Below, piece by piece: positions 1-10,333 of a stretch of 64,000 nucleotides of DNA (the stretch's first letter is position 1; each line of letters begins with the position of its first letter). The stretch is from contig JAJLTO010000001.1 in the NCBI GenBank assembly GCA_030568195.1, positions 1,787,679-1,851,678 on the forward strand, written 5' to 3'. Below the pieces are notes generated by a model that searched no databases, was not told the origin of the DNA, and saw nothing but the letters and a program-made list of their open reading frames with translations. The translations under genes were made by a program, and so were the position numbers. Source of the stretch: Dipodascopsis uninucleata var. uninucleata (taxonomy: Eukaryota > Ascomycota > Lipomycetes > Lipomycetales > Lipomycetaceae).

Positions 1-234
1 GAGGAGAAAGTCACAAAGGCAGTAGATTACATGGTTCGTAAAGGTCTGGAGTTGGAAGGTACGTGTACTGGAGAGCATGGTGTGGGCATAGGCAAGCGAC
101 AATACCTAGAGCTCGAGCTTGGATTTCCTGCCGTTGATATGATGCGAAAGATCAAAATTGCTCTTGATCCCAGACGTATTTTAAATCCTGACAAGGTCAT
201 GAAAATCGATCCTAATGACCGCAGAGAGCATTAA
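1..234 (+). CDS. DLD1: D-lactate dehydrogenase (cytochrome), C-terminal fragment
   Basis: This is the last 77 codons of a flavoprotein whose 5' part lies outside the window. The frame is open from base 1. The segment GTCTGEHGVGIGKR followed by a region ending in LDPRRILNPDKV is the C-terminal signature of FAD-linked oxidases of the D-lactate dehydrogenase group, and the His of GEHGVG lies in the active-site region. In yeasts Dld1 sits at the mitochondrial inner membrane, oxidises D-lactate to pyruvate and passes electrons to cytochrome c. The ending (LNPDKVMKIDPND) fits Dld1 better than the Dld2/Dld3 2-hydroxyglutarate enzymes. Another FAD oxidase of the family cannot be excluded without the N-terminus. 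It is followed in the same direction by a zinc-cluster regulator. Confidence 0.85.
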   Translation, partial: EEKVTKAVDYMVRKGLELEGTCTGEHGVGIGKRQYLELELGFPAVDMMRKIKIALDPRRILNPDKVMKIDPNDRREH

Positions 235-637
235 GAGCACTGCAATTATAAATGGCTTTTGTTCGGTTTTTTTGTTATTAGAGTAAACCTATGGTCTAGA
301 GCCAGAGTAGATATGATTTAAAGTACAGTCTACTTAGTTTCTTTGACTCGTGCATTTTTTGAAGATATAATAATAGTGATATTTATTGACATCGAGTGTC
401 CTCATTAATGTCAAGATCTATAGAAATACGATCTAGCCAAATGATTTTAAATTTCCCAGTCATGCTAAATTTTAATTTTTCCCCGCAACTTGCGGTTAAT
501 CAGCTTCTCTAAATTGTTACTATTCGTTTCAATTATAACATGCCTACATCAAGAAATCTCCAATGTCATCTCGATCCTATTGACAAAAAATAATGCGCAA
601 AGCTAATATCTTGATCGCAATATGAGTGGAGTTGGTA
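235..637. other. Intergenic, DLD1 3' end and regulator 5' region
   Basis: An AT-rich spacer between two genes in the same direction. It should hold the DLD1 transcript end and the promoter of the downstream zinc-cluster regulator. I see no open frame, RNA gene or clear repeat in it. Confidence 0.6.
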
Positions 638-3492
638 ATGATGGAAAGCAAACTACCGATGTCAGAGCCCCTTGTTACTAGAGAGAAAAGCCTCGAAAGT
701 AATAGCCCTTCGAACTATGAATTTAGTCTAGAAGAGTCAAACAAGCGGCAAAGGAAAAATAGCACGCGAGCATGCGATATATGCAAGAGGTAAGCTTCTT
801 CTGCGACTGCAATATTTCTATGTGTTAGCTTGGGACTGATCTAATAGCTTGTAGACGAAAGGTGAAATGTGATGGTACAATGGTCAGTGAACTAAGCACC
901 TAGTGTATGAACGAACGAATACAGTAGCTAACAACCATTTTATTTATTGTTTTCCGGTTAATACAGCCCTGTATTAGATGTATAAAAGGGAATATAAAAT
1001 GTACTTACAACGAAAAGTATAATAGAGGCATATTTGTCGGTCCACTACAAAGGACCGATGCCGAGAGACGAGCGGCGGGACAGTCAAAAGTTAGAAGTGC
1101 TCAACATTTAACAGAATCCGATGCAGGTGATTTTCGGCAGCCAAATGCAGACAGCGCTTTAATGGACGGTCCGCTATATGGAAACAAACCACTTATATCA
1201 CGGAGTGGAGAACATAGTTGCCAGGAAGGCGAGGAATTTCGAGGTTCTTATTTGAGTAACTCTTCAAATGAGGTATATCAAGAGAATTTAGGCAATGAAG
1301 TACCTCAGGAAGAAAATAATCTGACGTTAAAACCGGTCCCAGCAAGTCCAGATACAGACGCATTATATTCTCGTGATATTTCTGAAGAATCTGCAGAACT
1401 AAGGAGTCAAAATCAAATGTCTGCTGCAAAGAAAAACATGAATGGTCAGTTTTGGTTTTCAGAGTTACCTGTGGGCAAGGTGGATCCCAAAATATTAGCA
1501 TTACCGACAAAGAAGTTTGCCCTTCAAATGATAGAATGGTACTTTGATAATGCCAATCCTACATATAGGATTATGCATAGACCTACAGTGGAGATTTGGC
1601 TTGAAAGTGGTTTCTATTCTGAACCTTTATATGAGTCTTCAGACTCAAGCAGCAACATCAAATTGGCATCATCAGCCGAAAGAACCTCGGCTGAGGGAAA
1701 GAGCTTTTTTAATGACAGAAGTATCAGCGCAGCCATGTTCAGTATCTGGGCTTTGGCATGCCAGTTTCCAGTCGAAATGTATAGTAACAGTGAAAGACGT
1801 CAAGCATTGAAAAGACAAGGCTTACAATATTTTTTAATAGCACAAAATGAAATCAAGGAAGATTCTTCCTTAGTTGATAGACTGACAACATTGCAAGCCA
1901 AATTTATTATGGTAATTATACAAGCTGAATTTAAGCAAGTGAATGATTTACTAACAATTTGCCAGTGTCAATATTTATTGTCCACATCTAGGATTAAAGC
2001 TGCATGGGACCTTCTAGCTTCAGTCAAAAATATGTCAAATAACTTAGATCTAAATAGACGAGCGTTTGGTTATAGAGTACGATACGGAAAAGCGAATGAT
2101 GTACTTAATATAGAACTGCGCAAACGAGTTTTTTGGGCGGTTTATACTTTGGACTCTTATATGTGTACAATGCTAGGAAAAACTCTGATGCTGGCGGAAG
2201 AAGATATTACAGTAGAATATCCAACGCTTACTGACGATATGAAAACGGCTATTGCAACACCGGAAGGAACTTTTGCACTTAATGATGATGACGAGCCAAG
2301 CTTGATGTGTACCCCAATTGCTCATACTCAGCTTTCAAGAATTATACGACTAACGTTGCGCAAGCTTTATTCTGACACGTCACCAGAAAATCAGGAGGAT
2401 TTGATAGATGAATTAGGCCAACTGATTGAAAAATGGGAGCGGACTTTACCGCAATTCTTACGCTTGCGGTCATCTGGCGGTCTGAAGCTACCGTTCTCAA
2501 GACAGTTAGATGTCATTAGACTAGCACACGTGCACTGCGTCATCTTGATATACAGACCATCTTTAAATATTTCAAGGAAATACAAGTCTGTAATCGGTTC
2601 CATACCATCACGCAGAAAGGCACATCAAGAATTGTGTCTTGAAGCTGCATTAAAAGTGTCAAAGATGAAGTCGCTCAATGATCTCTCTGGATCATACTGG
2701 TTTGTTGCTTACATAGTGTTTTGTGCAGCGACAGTAATGCTCGTCTATTTATCTCAAAATCCCGAAACGACTAGGAAAAACGAAGTTTTACAGTCTGCTA
2801 GAAGGTTATGTGATGTGGAACGGTCATTAGCTTCTCAGAGTGGCATGGCAAATCGTTATTTATCTGTATTATCGGTAAGGGACGCTTTTCATAGAAACGT
2901 TTTGGATAATTCTAACAAAACTCAGGAACTGTGGCGTCAGGTGCGAAAAAAGCTGCCCAACTGCAACGCAAACTGCGTTCCGTTTGGACCTGCCGGTGAG
3001 CTTCCTTTGCGTCGAGACCCAGCGGCTCCAACAGAGAGAATATACAGTAATACTAGCATGAGCAGCGAAATCCCACGAATGTATAATAGTGACGTTAATG
3101 AGAATGACGTTAATGAGAATGCATGTAGCACATTTAGCAAAGAAGCCCCTACGGGCTACGTGAACAGCTCGACGAATACTAGTTTTGCGAGCAGAAATGC
3201 TCTAGCGGTCTCTTCGCTAGTGGAGCCCGTGCCAGGAGGCAAGTGGAATGGAGATGGTATAGGCTCGACAGCAACTAGACCTTACGCGGAAAGCTCTGCC
3301 AGAGATAGCACCCAGAGTACTCCGACAGAAAATACGTCGTTGCAGATATCTGACTATTCGCTCCTGGCAGAACCTGAGGCAGAAGTCAATGATATAAGCG
3401 AAATGCTGTTTGGAGACATACTCGAGAGCGTGGCACAGTCTTTTCAGGATTTCGACTCTGCTGCATCGTCAGGATTCACCATGTTCAATTAA
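638..3492 (+). CDS. Zn2Cys6 (fungal-specific) transcription factor, three exons
   Basis: Exons at 638-789, 855-882 and 967-3492 join into a 901-residue protein. The zinc cluster is encoded across all three exons: Cys at about residues 46, 49, 56, 62, 65 and 72, in the order CDICKRRKVKCDGTM then PCIRCIKGNIKC. No continuous frame covers it, so the splicing is needed to see the domain. Two ATG codons stand in tandem (638 and 641); the first is used here. The middle of the protein carries the fungal regulatory domain (PF04082 type): a segment with YFDNANPTYRIMHRP and, later, RKRVFWAVYTLDSY. The C-terminus is Ser/Thr/Asn-rich and ends with acidic and aromatic residues, like an activation region. 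A nuclear DNA-binding regulator is expected; its targets are unknown. A perfect 15-bp tandem duplication lies in the disordered tail. Confidence 0.85.
790..854 (+). other. Intron 1 of the zinc-cluster regulator
   Basis: 65 nt, 5' site GTAAGC, branch-like CTAAT at 841, 3' site TTGTAG. Removing it joins the codon for Arg between the second and third Cys of the zinc cluster. Base positions follow from the conserved domain, so the boundaries are well supported. Confidence 0.85.
883..966 (+). other. Intron 2 of the zinc-cluster regulator, unusual 5' site
   Basis: 84 nt between codons (phase 0). The 3' site is AATACAG. The 5' site reads GTCAGT, not GTAAGT or GTATGT. It is chosen because it gives the usual Cys-Asp-Gly-Thr-Met-Pro-Cys spacing of the zinc cluster. 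Confidence 0.7.
3091..3120 (+). repeat. Perfect 15-bp tandem duplication in a coding region
   Basis: GACGTTAATGAGAAT occurs twice head to tail, keeping the frame and adding a repeated Asp-Val-Asn-Glu-Asn to the disordered tail of the regulator. It looks like a recent slippage or duplication event. Confidence 0.9.
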
Positions 3493-4353
3493 CAGACCGT
3501 AGGTAAAAATACCAAAGGAGCTGGTATTCCAGCTCTTTATACTGTATTGATCTGGTGGGAGCGCTGCAGGAGAGTATCGCGAAAATCCTTGTAACAATTA
3601 GCTTTATGATACAAATTGCTTATACTATACTAGTGTCTCAATTACATTGAGACTGCATAAGGTTTGGCTGATTATGTAATCACAGTTTCTATGTGTATAT
3701 TGAAGTCCAGCGCACTGAGTGATTAATATATGGTTACCTATGCTTCAGAATGGTCATTACTTAGTTACAGTTGCAATAGAAATGTCGTAGTCGACACGAG
3801 AGAAGATGGGTATGTTTAGCAGCAATTTGTGACTTAAGTCTTTAGTGGTGAGTCTGTACAATATTATAAATTTTGCACGGTCTTAAGTGCTTGAATAATT
3901 TAAATACCGTTAGACTGGTACACTAGTATAGTACCAATTCCAAAAAGCACCCTCGTCCCCCCCACTTTCTGGTTTTCTAGGACAAGTCATTATTACTTAT
4001 TTATGCGCCACAAAACCTTTAGACTTTGCATTTTCGCAATTTCCACTGATATCGGGCACTCTTTCGGGATTTCGCTCGGGCTTTCTTTCCATTCAGCTAT
4101 TTAATTTTCTATTAACACAGGATCGCGAAAAAAGAGCTAGACTCTATCGGAAATATGGCAATCAGTAAGCGATTACACAGTTGTAAATAATAGAAATTAT
4201 TAGAACTTCAATTAAGCGTCATTGTCTAAAAAGACAGACTGCATCAAGAGCAACTAGTTACAGAAAAATACCCACGATGATATATTCAAGACGATCGAAA
4301 CCATATGTCAAATCGCTACAAAACAAGCACAAGAAAAAAAAAGGAAATGATGG
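3493..4353. other. Convergent intergenic region
   Basis: Lies between the 3' ends of the regulator (plus) and the glucose transporter (minus). It contains a C7 run near 3957-3963 (CGTCCCCCCCAC) and a GC-richer patch at about 4040-4090. No gene or RNA is recognisable; it probably holds two transcript ends. Confidence 0.55.
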
Positions 4354-5961
4354 TTAAACTTTTTCTTCCTGAAGAGACACAGCGTCCACCTTTTTCTCAG
4401 AGAGACCCATCTCAGCTGCGAAAGTAGTGGATGGCTTCCACTTGGCTGAGGTTCTAGGAGAACACTCCTCCATCATCTTGTCAACCTGCTCAAGTGTAAG
4501 ACCCTTAGTCTCGTAGATTAAAAAGTAAGAGTAGACGAAGCAGCACGAGCAAAGAGCTCCCCAGATGAAGAAAACACGAGCGCCAAGGTTGCCTTCGTCT
4601 GTGCCAACCATATATGGAGTAATGACAGAAATAATACAGTTCCAGAGCCAGTTAGAGGCAGTAGAGAGAGCAACACCGTGCGACCGAATTGGAAGAGGAA
4701 AGATCTCGCCAATGATAACCCAAGCGCCTGGTCCCCAGGTAGAAGCAAAGAAGAAAATGTAAATGCAAATGAAAGAAATCATAGCCTTGACGGCCGACTG
4801 GTTGCCACCATCGGTGACACCAATAATGGCAATGATGAACTCGCAGACAAGCATACCAAGCGCACCATAGATCATAAGAGCACGGCGACCGAACTTCTCA
4901 ATAGACCAGAAAGAGATGGGTGTAGAGCAGACATTGACCAGAGTGGTGATAAGACTGATAAGGAATGAATTTTGGATAGTTCCGAGCTCCTGGAAGAAAG
5001 TAGTACCGAAATAGAAGATGAAATTGATACCAGTCCACTGCTGCATCATCTGCATAGAAGTACCGAGGATTGTTCGTCGCAAGTTGCTACTGGGATTTCT
5101 GAGAGAGCCCGAGAAGCAGTGCAGCCAGCTCTGCAAGTATCCACCCTGTGGAATCAACTGATTCTCGTACTCGTGGTTAGCGACAATCTCGGTAAGTTCC
5201 TGCTGAACATACTCAGAGTCGCGGGGCTGGCCACGGAGTCTTGCCAAGACAGCCGCCGCATCGTCCAAACGATCCTTCTTCACGTAGTAACGAGGTGATT
5301 CTGGAAGCAAAAAGATACCAGAAGCAAGAATGAGTGCCCAGGCCATCTGAAGAGCAATGGGAATTCTGTACGATCCAGAGTCCTGACGCTTCTCAGTACC
5401 GTAGTCAACACAGGAAGCGAGCAAGAGACCTATAGTTACGCAGAACTGGTAGCCAGAGACAAGAGCGCCGCGAACCCGTCGTGGAGCGATCTCAGACATG
5501 TAAAGGATAATGATGGCAGAGACGAAACCGACACCGAAGCCAGCGACGAGACGTCCCGCAACGAGAAGACCAAGGGACGAAGAAGCAGTCTGCAAGATAA
5601 CACCAATAATGAACACTGAGCAACCAGAGATGATAGTGAATCTCCGACCGAAGTAGTCGGCAAGATCACCTGCAATGAGAGCACCAAAAAATGTACCGGC
5701 AGAGAGAATAGATGTAATCAAAGACTTCTTCCACGCAGGAAGAACGAAGGCATCCGACGAGACAGCGTCCTTGTCGAGACCAGTGAGCATGTGGACGACA
5801 AAGTCCATGCCCATGACGCCACTAATGTATCCAGAATCATAACCGAAGAAGATACCGCCAAAGGCAGCGAAAGCACACATCATGTACGCTTTCAAGGTCA
5901 CGGGAGCCTCTATGCGGTCGACGGTGACAGCCTGAGTGAGTGTAGCACCACCACCAGCCAT
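4354..5961 (-). CDS. High-affinity glucose/hexose transporter (MFS sugar porter)
   Basis: A 535-residue plasma-membrane hexose:proton transporter with about 12 membrane segments. The start is the ATG at 5961, giving Met-Ala-Gly-Gly-Gly, which resembles the N-terminus of fungal high-affinity glucose transporters of the HGT1/MstC type. The open frame continues 9 bases further upstream only to a TTG. Sugar-porter signatures are all present: GYDSGYISGV in the first helix, GRR after helix 2, PESPRYYV at the end of helix 6, QQWTGINFIFYFGT in helix 7, and PETKG-like YETKGLTLEQVD at the end. Codons are strongly biased, which suggests high expression. Upstream is an exceptionally long GC-rich non-coding stretch. 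Transport of glucose is inferred from family. A sensor role is unlikely, because the C-terminal tail is short. Confidence 0.9.
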   Translation of the reverse strand: MAGGGATLTQAVTVDRIEAPVTLKAYMMCAFAAFGGIFFGYDSGYISGVMGMDFVVHMLTGLDKDAVSSDAFVLPAWKKSLITSILSAGTFFGALIAGDLADYFGRRFTIISGCSVFIIGVILQTASSSLGLLVAGRLVAGFGVGFVSAIIILYMSEIAPRRVRGALVSGYQFCVTIGLLLASCVDYGTEKRQDSGSYRIPIALQMAWALILASGIFLLPESPRYYVKKDRLDDAAAVLARLRGQPRDSEYVQQELTEIVANHEYENQLIPQGGYLQSWLHCFSGSLRNPSSNLRRTILGTSMQMMQQWTGINFIFYFGTTFFQELGTIQNSFLISLITTLVNVCSTPISFWSIEKFGRRALMIYGALGMLVCEFIIAIIGVTDGGNQSAVKAMISFICIYIFFFASTWGPGAWVIIGEIFPLPIRSHGVALSTASNWLWNCIISVITPYMVGTDEGNLGARVFFIWGALCSCCFVYSYFLIYETKGLTLEQVDKMMEECSPRTSAKWKPSTTFAAEMGLSEKKVDAVSLQEEKV

Positions 5962-6138
5962 TTTGTTCAAAGTGTGTGCACTGCTCGTAGGATATTTATG
6001 TAGAGAAGGTATGCGACAGCACCAGAGTCCTTACAGTGAATAGAACTTTTTAATTGTGCTTGCAGACCGAAAACGAGAAGAGGAACACCAGGGTGTATGA
6101 CTTCTATTTATTTGCCGTTTTTTCGTCCAATTCCCCGT

Positions 6139-6144
6139 CCCCGC
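6139..6144 (-). promoter_or_regulatory. Candidate Mig1/CreA-type GC box
   Basis: Read on the minus strand this is GCGGGG, matching the SYGGGG core used by Mig1-type glucose repressors. It lies 178 bases upstream of the transporter start, beside a second near match (ACGGGG). The motif is short and may occur by chance. Confidence 0.2.
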
Positions 6145-6206
6145 TGCCATATTTGCTGCAGAGTAGAAGGAAAGCTAAAATCTGGTGAGAAGGTGCGCTA
6201 GCCCGC

Positions 6207-6219
6207 CGAAAGACTTTCG
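6207..6219. repeat. Small palindrome CGAAAG-A-CTTTCG
   Basis: A 6-bp inverted repeat around one base. Its CCGAAAG half-element recurs at 7179, 7211 (inverted) and 7332 in the same upstream region. Confidence 0.5.
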
Positions 6220-6887
6220 TGGGGTTTACTAGACTAAATTGCGGAGCATATAGTACTTCGCAGTTCGCTCTAGCGCAAGTTTAGGTTTTATTTATAGCCT
6301 TAATGGCAGTAGCAAACTGTATCAATAAAGCTTATTTGCGGCTATCTGGTTACTACCATGGTAAGATAGCAGTGACATAATGATATTATTCTCCGGTGGC
6401 CTGTTCTGGCTATGCGTCTTTGGCAGCAGAGCAGTCACGACACAGGGCACACTACGTCAGTAGCAGTACGGCGCCTTCTGGCAGGATCCAGCTAGAGAGC
6501 CAGCCGTTACGCGAACAGGTAGCGGCGTCTCGTGCTTTACCACTTGCCGCGATTCTGGGTATTCTGTTTGCAGACGAAATTTTTTCCCGTGCACAGTTGC
6601 GAGATTCCGCTGCACAGCGACGTGCGCGAGAACTATTTTGGGAGAAAATGTGCAAACAGGGAAATCGCAGGGAGTAACATACTTTATTTGGTGCGGTATT
6701 TCTAATCGAGGAAAGAGGACCGAACGAATTACAGCGTGTCTTAACACAATGGGCTAGCATATGCACAGAGCGCAGTAGCCAAAGTCTGACCGTTAGCTCC
6801 TGCACCGCGAAGCGCACTAAATGGAGGGGCGGAAGACGACGGCCAGATCCTGCGGAAGTCGTCTAGGGCTCACCAGCCTAGCTCGTA

Positions 6888-7121
6888 CGCAGCAGCGGTA
6901 GCAGTGGTAAAAATGCAGAGGCAGCGCAGTTCTGGAAGGGCAGCCGACAGGTAGAGCGTCGTTGCTGGAGAGCAGCGCACGCTCGCAAGGAGCAGCCGCG
7001 AGCGCCAGCAGCAGTGCATGGGCAACACACGCAGCAGCGCGATACTGCAAGCGAGAAACTGCTAGCGCTTATCTCTGGACGCACTCGTCGCCTTGCGCAA
7101 ACATGCGAGCTCGCAGCAGCG
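6888..7121. repeat. Three copies of CGCAGCAGCG
   Basis: Exact 10-mers at 6888-6897, 7030-7039 and 7112-7121, embedded in a CAG/GCG-rich stretch. They could be binding sites or simply low-complexity GC-rich DNA. Confidence 0.5.
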
Positions 7122-7178
7122 GAGACTAGCCTAGCTACACGTAGACATGCCTGTCAGCGACCGGTTTAGCTCTGATAG

Positions 7179-7217
7179 CCGAAAGCAATGAAGACGGAAG
7201 TCTTTCATTGCTTTCGG
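7179..7217. repeat. Strong hairpin with a GGAA (GNRA-type) loop
   Basis: The left arm CCGAAAGCAATGAAGAC pairs with the right arm GTCTTTCATTGCTTTCGG (17 pairs, one bulged T), leaving the loop GGAA. A long stem closed by a GNRA-type tetraloop is more typical of a structured RNA than of a protein-binding palindrome. The plus strand would give the GGAA loop; the minus strand would give TTCC. Confidence 0.7.
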
Positions 7218-7320
7218 ATGTTGGTCGCAGTGCCCGGTGGGATAGGCAAGCAGAGCTGCCTAGTTGAGCTAGCATGTGCTGCAGGGCACTAAATATAGGG
7301 GCGGATATGCGTAGCAAGCA

Positions 7321-7332
7321 GCTAGCGCTAGC
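7321..7332. repeat. Perfect 12-bp palindrome GCTAGCGCTAGC
   Basis: Self-complementary over all 12 bases and immediately followed by another CCGAAAG element. Possible protein-binding site in the transporter upstream region. Confidence 0.5.
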
Positions 7333-8545
7333 CGAAAGCTGGTAGTCTGCGAATGATAATTTTCTTTTTTCCCAGAAATGTGCCGACGGAAAAATAAGAT
7401 TATACTAATTTCGCTATTATTGCTACCTGCCGTATGGAGCACACTCTGTGTACTGTATACGGTGTAGACTGCTTAGCGGCCCTGACTAACACAAAGCTTA
7501 TGTCCGCTACTCCTTCGTCGTCACTCTTTTTGTGCTATGCAAGCTGCATTGCCGTACTAGCCAGCGCTCGTGCATCCCAGCTGGGAGGATGCCAGAGTGC
7601 GAAGTTCGTGCCGAGCAACCCCACACGCAGCGGTCGCGAGGCTATCGCCGAGGCTATCTCCTCCTGCGTGTCGCAGAACAGCGGTCTCACCACTACAGGT
7701 GCAGCAGACTGATCCTTTCTTCGCGTGCACTCACGATGATTTGAGTCGACAGAAGCGCGCGTCCCAGGATGAGTAATAGGGTTGCGAGTATGCAAGAAGG
7801 GCACTGGTGCTAATCTGTACTGGGACTAGTGTGCGCTTAAGCTAAGCGCAAGCGCTGTGGCTTTAGAGTTAGACACATCCCACTTTGTCCATGGCTCCGC
7901 GCAGTAAAGTGCCGCGAAACACGCTGTAGTAAGTGCTGGCGGCATGCACCACCTCATAGGCGGCCCGAATTTCCCTAGCTTACTCTATGCAGTCGGAGTG
8001 CCGCTAAATCTTGCGCTACTTCGTCGGCAATCGGCATGCCTCTGACGTATGTAATGAAGTGCGAAAATTGAGCGAGAGTCATCGCGATATGTTTTGCGCA
8101 GGGCTGCTTCACCTGCAAACGGGACTCTAAGCGCAGTGCAGACGCTGCTACGCTATGGACGGGGACAGGAATCCTGCTGCTCTAACATGGTGTTTCAAAC
8201 GAGCAGCTCGCCTGGAGGTAGCACCCGTCCTCCGTCGCTTGCCGCACTTACACGAGTGCTGCTGGACCTACGTTTGCATGCGTACCGCGGACGCTCATAA
8301 GCTATGGCAACTGTTCGTAGACATGGGGTAGAGCGGTCCGCTAAACCTACAGTCTGTTTCGAGTGTATCGCGTAGTCCTACACTGCTACTGGTCACATGC
8401 ACATGTGCTGGCTCAGGGTAGTTGACTCCAGGAGAGCTGCAAAGTAAAAAAAAATTGTATATCAAGTATCAATTTATTGGTTAGAATGTTTAGCAGAGCA
8501 GCCTAGCTCAATACAATGAAGGACACTAGCTTCTGTTCCATTTGC

Positions 8546-10333
8546 TTAGTTCACCAAGATTACGAAGCATTCGTAAGGGCGCAGCGTGATGCATGTGTCT
8601 AGCGACACAGCGTCGTAGTTCGACAAGCACACTGATCCACTCTCTGCAAACTGCTTGTCCAAGCTCCACTTCACCTCCTCTTTTGTGAAAGACGACACGA
8701 CCAATGCAATCTTGTCTTTATACGTGCGCTTGTACACGAAAACCGACTCGTTGTCGATATCAATGCTCTCGTACACTCCGTAGACGAACACGTCCTTGTG
8801 TTCTTTTCGGAGAGCAAGAACTGACTGCCAGTACGAGTATACACTGCCTTTGACACCAACTTGCGACGCCGCGTTGCATTCGCGGTAGTCGTCGTTCACG
8901 TCTATCCAGGGACTGGCAGTGCTGAAGCCGGCGTATTCGCTGTCATCCCACTGAACGGGAGTCCTAGCATTGTCACGCGACTTCTTCTGCAGTTCTGTCA
9001 TAAAGACTGCCAGATCCTGCGCAGATGCCTGCCGCTCTTTCAGTGCCTGATAGGCATTAAGAGTTGCAATGTCGCGGTACCGGTCGATACTCCAGGTCTT
9101 GGGCACGTTTCGCATGCCAATTTCCTGGCCCTGGTATATATAGATGGTGCCGCACATGAGTCCAAAGATAGTCGCGACGACTTTCGCAGAGAGAAACCTA
9201 TAGTCATCTTCGTCGCATGCAAATCGCGATATAGAGCGAGGCTGGTCATGATTTTCCACGTAGATAGCGTTCCAGCCGTTATGTTCCTGCATGAATGTTT
9301 CCCATTTGTCGAAAATTCGCTTAAGCTCCGGGAGTTTCCATTCCTTGGGCAGATATTTGCCAATAGGAGGTATATCGATGTCGACGCTGTGATAATTTTA
9401 CTGTTAGCTTACACACATAACCCCAATACAAGCTAGAGCTACATACTGCTCAAAATTGAATATCATGTTAAGCTCATGACGATCAAATCCGACTGCTTTT
9501 ATAATTTCTTTTGGGTCCGTTACTGATGGCATTTCGCCTACGCTGAATGCATTATACTGCTCGAGTATCTTGCCAAGCCCAGCTAGATATTCATGCAGTC
9601 TGGGACCAGGAGCGTAGTATAGGGCACCTTCCTGGTAGGGGCTGTCAGGATTGATAATAGGTGCGTCTGGAAAATCAGGATGCTTGCTTATGAAGTTAAT
9701 GACATCCATTCTGAACCCGTCAACGCCTCGGTCGAGCCAGAATCTGACAATGTCATGCACCTCTTTAACCACTTTAGGATTTTCCCAGTTCAAGTCTGGC
9801 TGTTCTTTTGCAAACAAATGAAGGTAATATTCCTCGCTTGCTTCATCCCACTCCCATGCACTGCCTCCAAAGTACGATCTCCAGTTGTTTGGTGGCATTC
9901 TGTTTCCATCTTCGTCATACTTAGGCTTTTTCCATATATAGTAGTCTCTATGTTCACTTGATTTGGACGCAATAGCTGACTTGAACCATTCATGTTGGTC
10001 GGACGTATGATTTACGACCAGATCCATTAGAAACTTGAGGCCGCGAGCATGGAGCCCTTTGACAAGCTCATCTATGTCACTGAGCGTACCGTATTTTTCA
10101 TATATGTCCCTGTAGTCTGAGATGTCATAACCCATGTCAACCTGTGGCGAACGGTAGCATGGACAGAGCCAGACGGTATCAACGCCGAGGTCCTTGATGT
10201 AGTCCAGTTTTGATATGATTCCTTTTATATCACCAATACCATCGCCGTTGGAGTCTTTGAACGAAGCAGGATAAATTTGGTACACTGCGCATTCCTTCCA
10301 CCACACTGTAGTCTGTTCATAATTACTCGACAT
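8546..10333 (-). CDS. GH13 alpha-glucosidase, isomaltase (oligo-1,6-glucosidase) type
   Basis: Exons 10333-9447 and 9386-8546 encode a 575-residue intracellular enzyme, the usual length of yeast maltases and isomaltases. The start is the ATG at 10333; an upstream in-frame GTG at 10345 is not used. The catalytic triad is complete: nucleophile Asp210 in GFRMDV, acid/base Glu267 in VGEMP, and Asp343 in ENHDQPRS. The residue after the nucleophile is Val211. In Saccharomyces enzymes Val here marks isomaltases (alpha-1,6) and Thr marks maltases, so isomaltose-, sucrose- or palatinose-type substrates are more likely than maltose. No signal peptide is seen. It follows the TauD gene in the same direction. 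A related copy at 17254-19058 is dead, so this may be the main cytosolic alpha-glucosidase of the region. Confidence 0.9.
9387..9446 (-). other. Intron in the GH13 gene
   Basis: 60 nt on the minus strand: 5' site GTATGT, branch AAGCTAACAG, 3' site ATCACAG. Removal joins ...NFE and VDIDIPP through a His codon, restoring the family segment FEHVDID. Confidence 0.9.

Larger units (their letters stand above)
5962..8545. other. Long GC-rich non-coding region upstream of the glucose transporter
   Basis: About 2.6 kb without a credible gene. From about 6390 to 8440 the base composition is far richer in G and C than the flanks. Short frames on both strands are Ala/Arg/Ser-rich and overlap one another, as expected for GC-rich non-coding DNA. 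The stretch carries a long hairpin (7179-7217), a perfect 12-bp palindrome (7321-7332), three copies of CGCAGCAGCG and several CCGAAAG elements. It is the promoter side of the transporter and the 3' side of the GH13 gene. It could contain a long regulatory region or a structured RNA gene; I cannot tell which. Confidence 0.6.

Noticed and set aside
5962-5970. Upstream non-ATG starts (TTG/GTG) extending several genes, e.g. 5970, 10345, 11820, 54790
   Set aside because: In a yeast nuclear gene the first in-frame ATG is the expected start; the added residues lack family similarity, so 5961, 10333, 11775 and 54751 are used.
6396-7776. Several Ala/Arg-rich frames of 60-120 codons on both strands
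   Set aside because: They overlap each other in a GC-rich stretch where stops are rare by composition; none has a recognised motif.
8861-9436. 191-codon plus-strand frame antisense to the GH13 gene
   Set aside because: It lies wholly over the conserved GH13 coding sequence on the other strand, includes the intron and shows no family.
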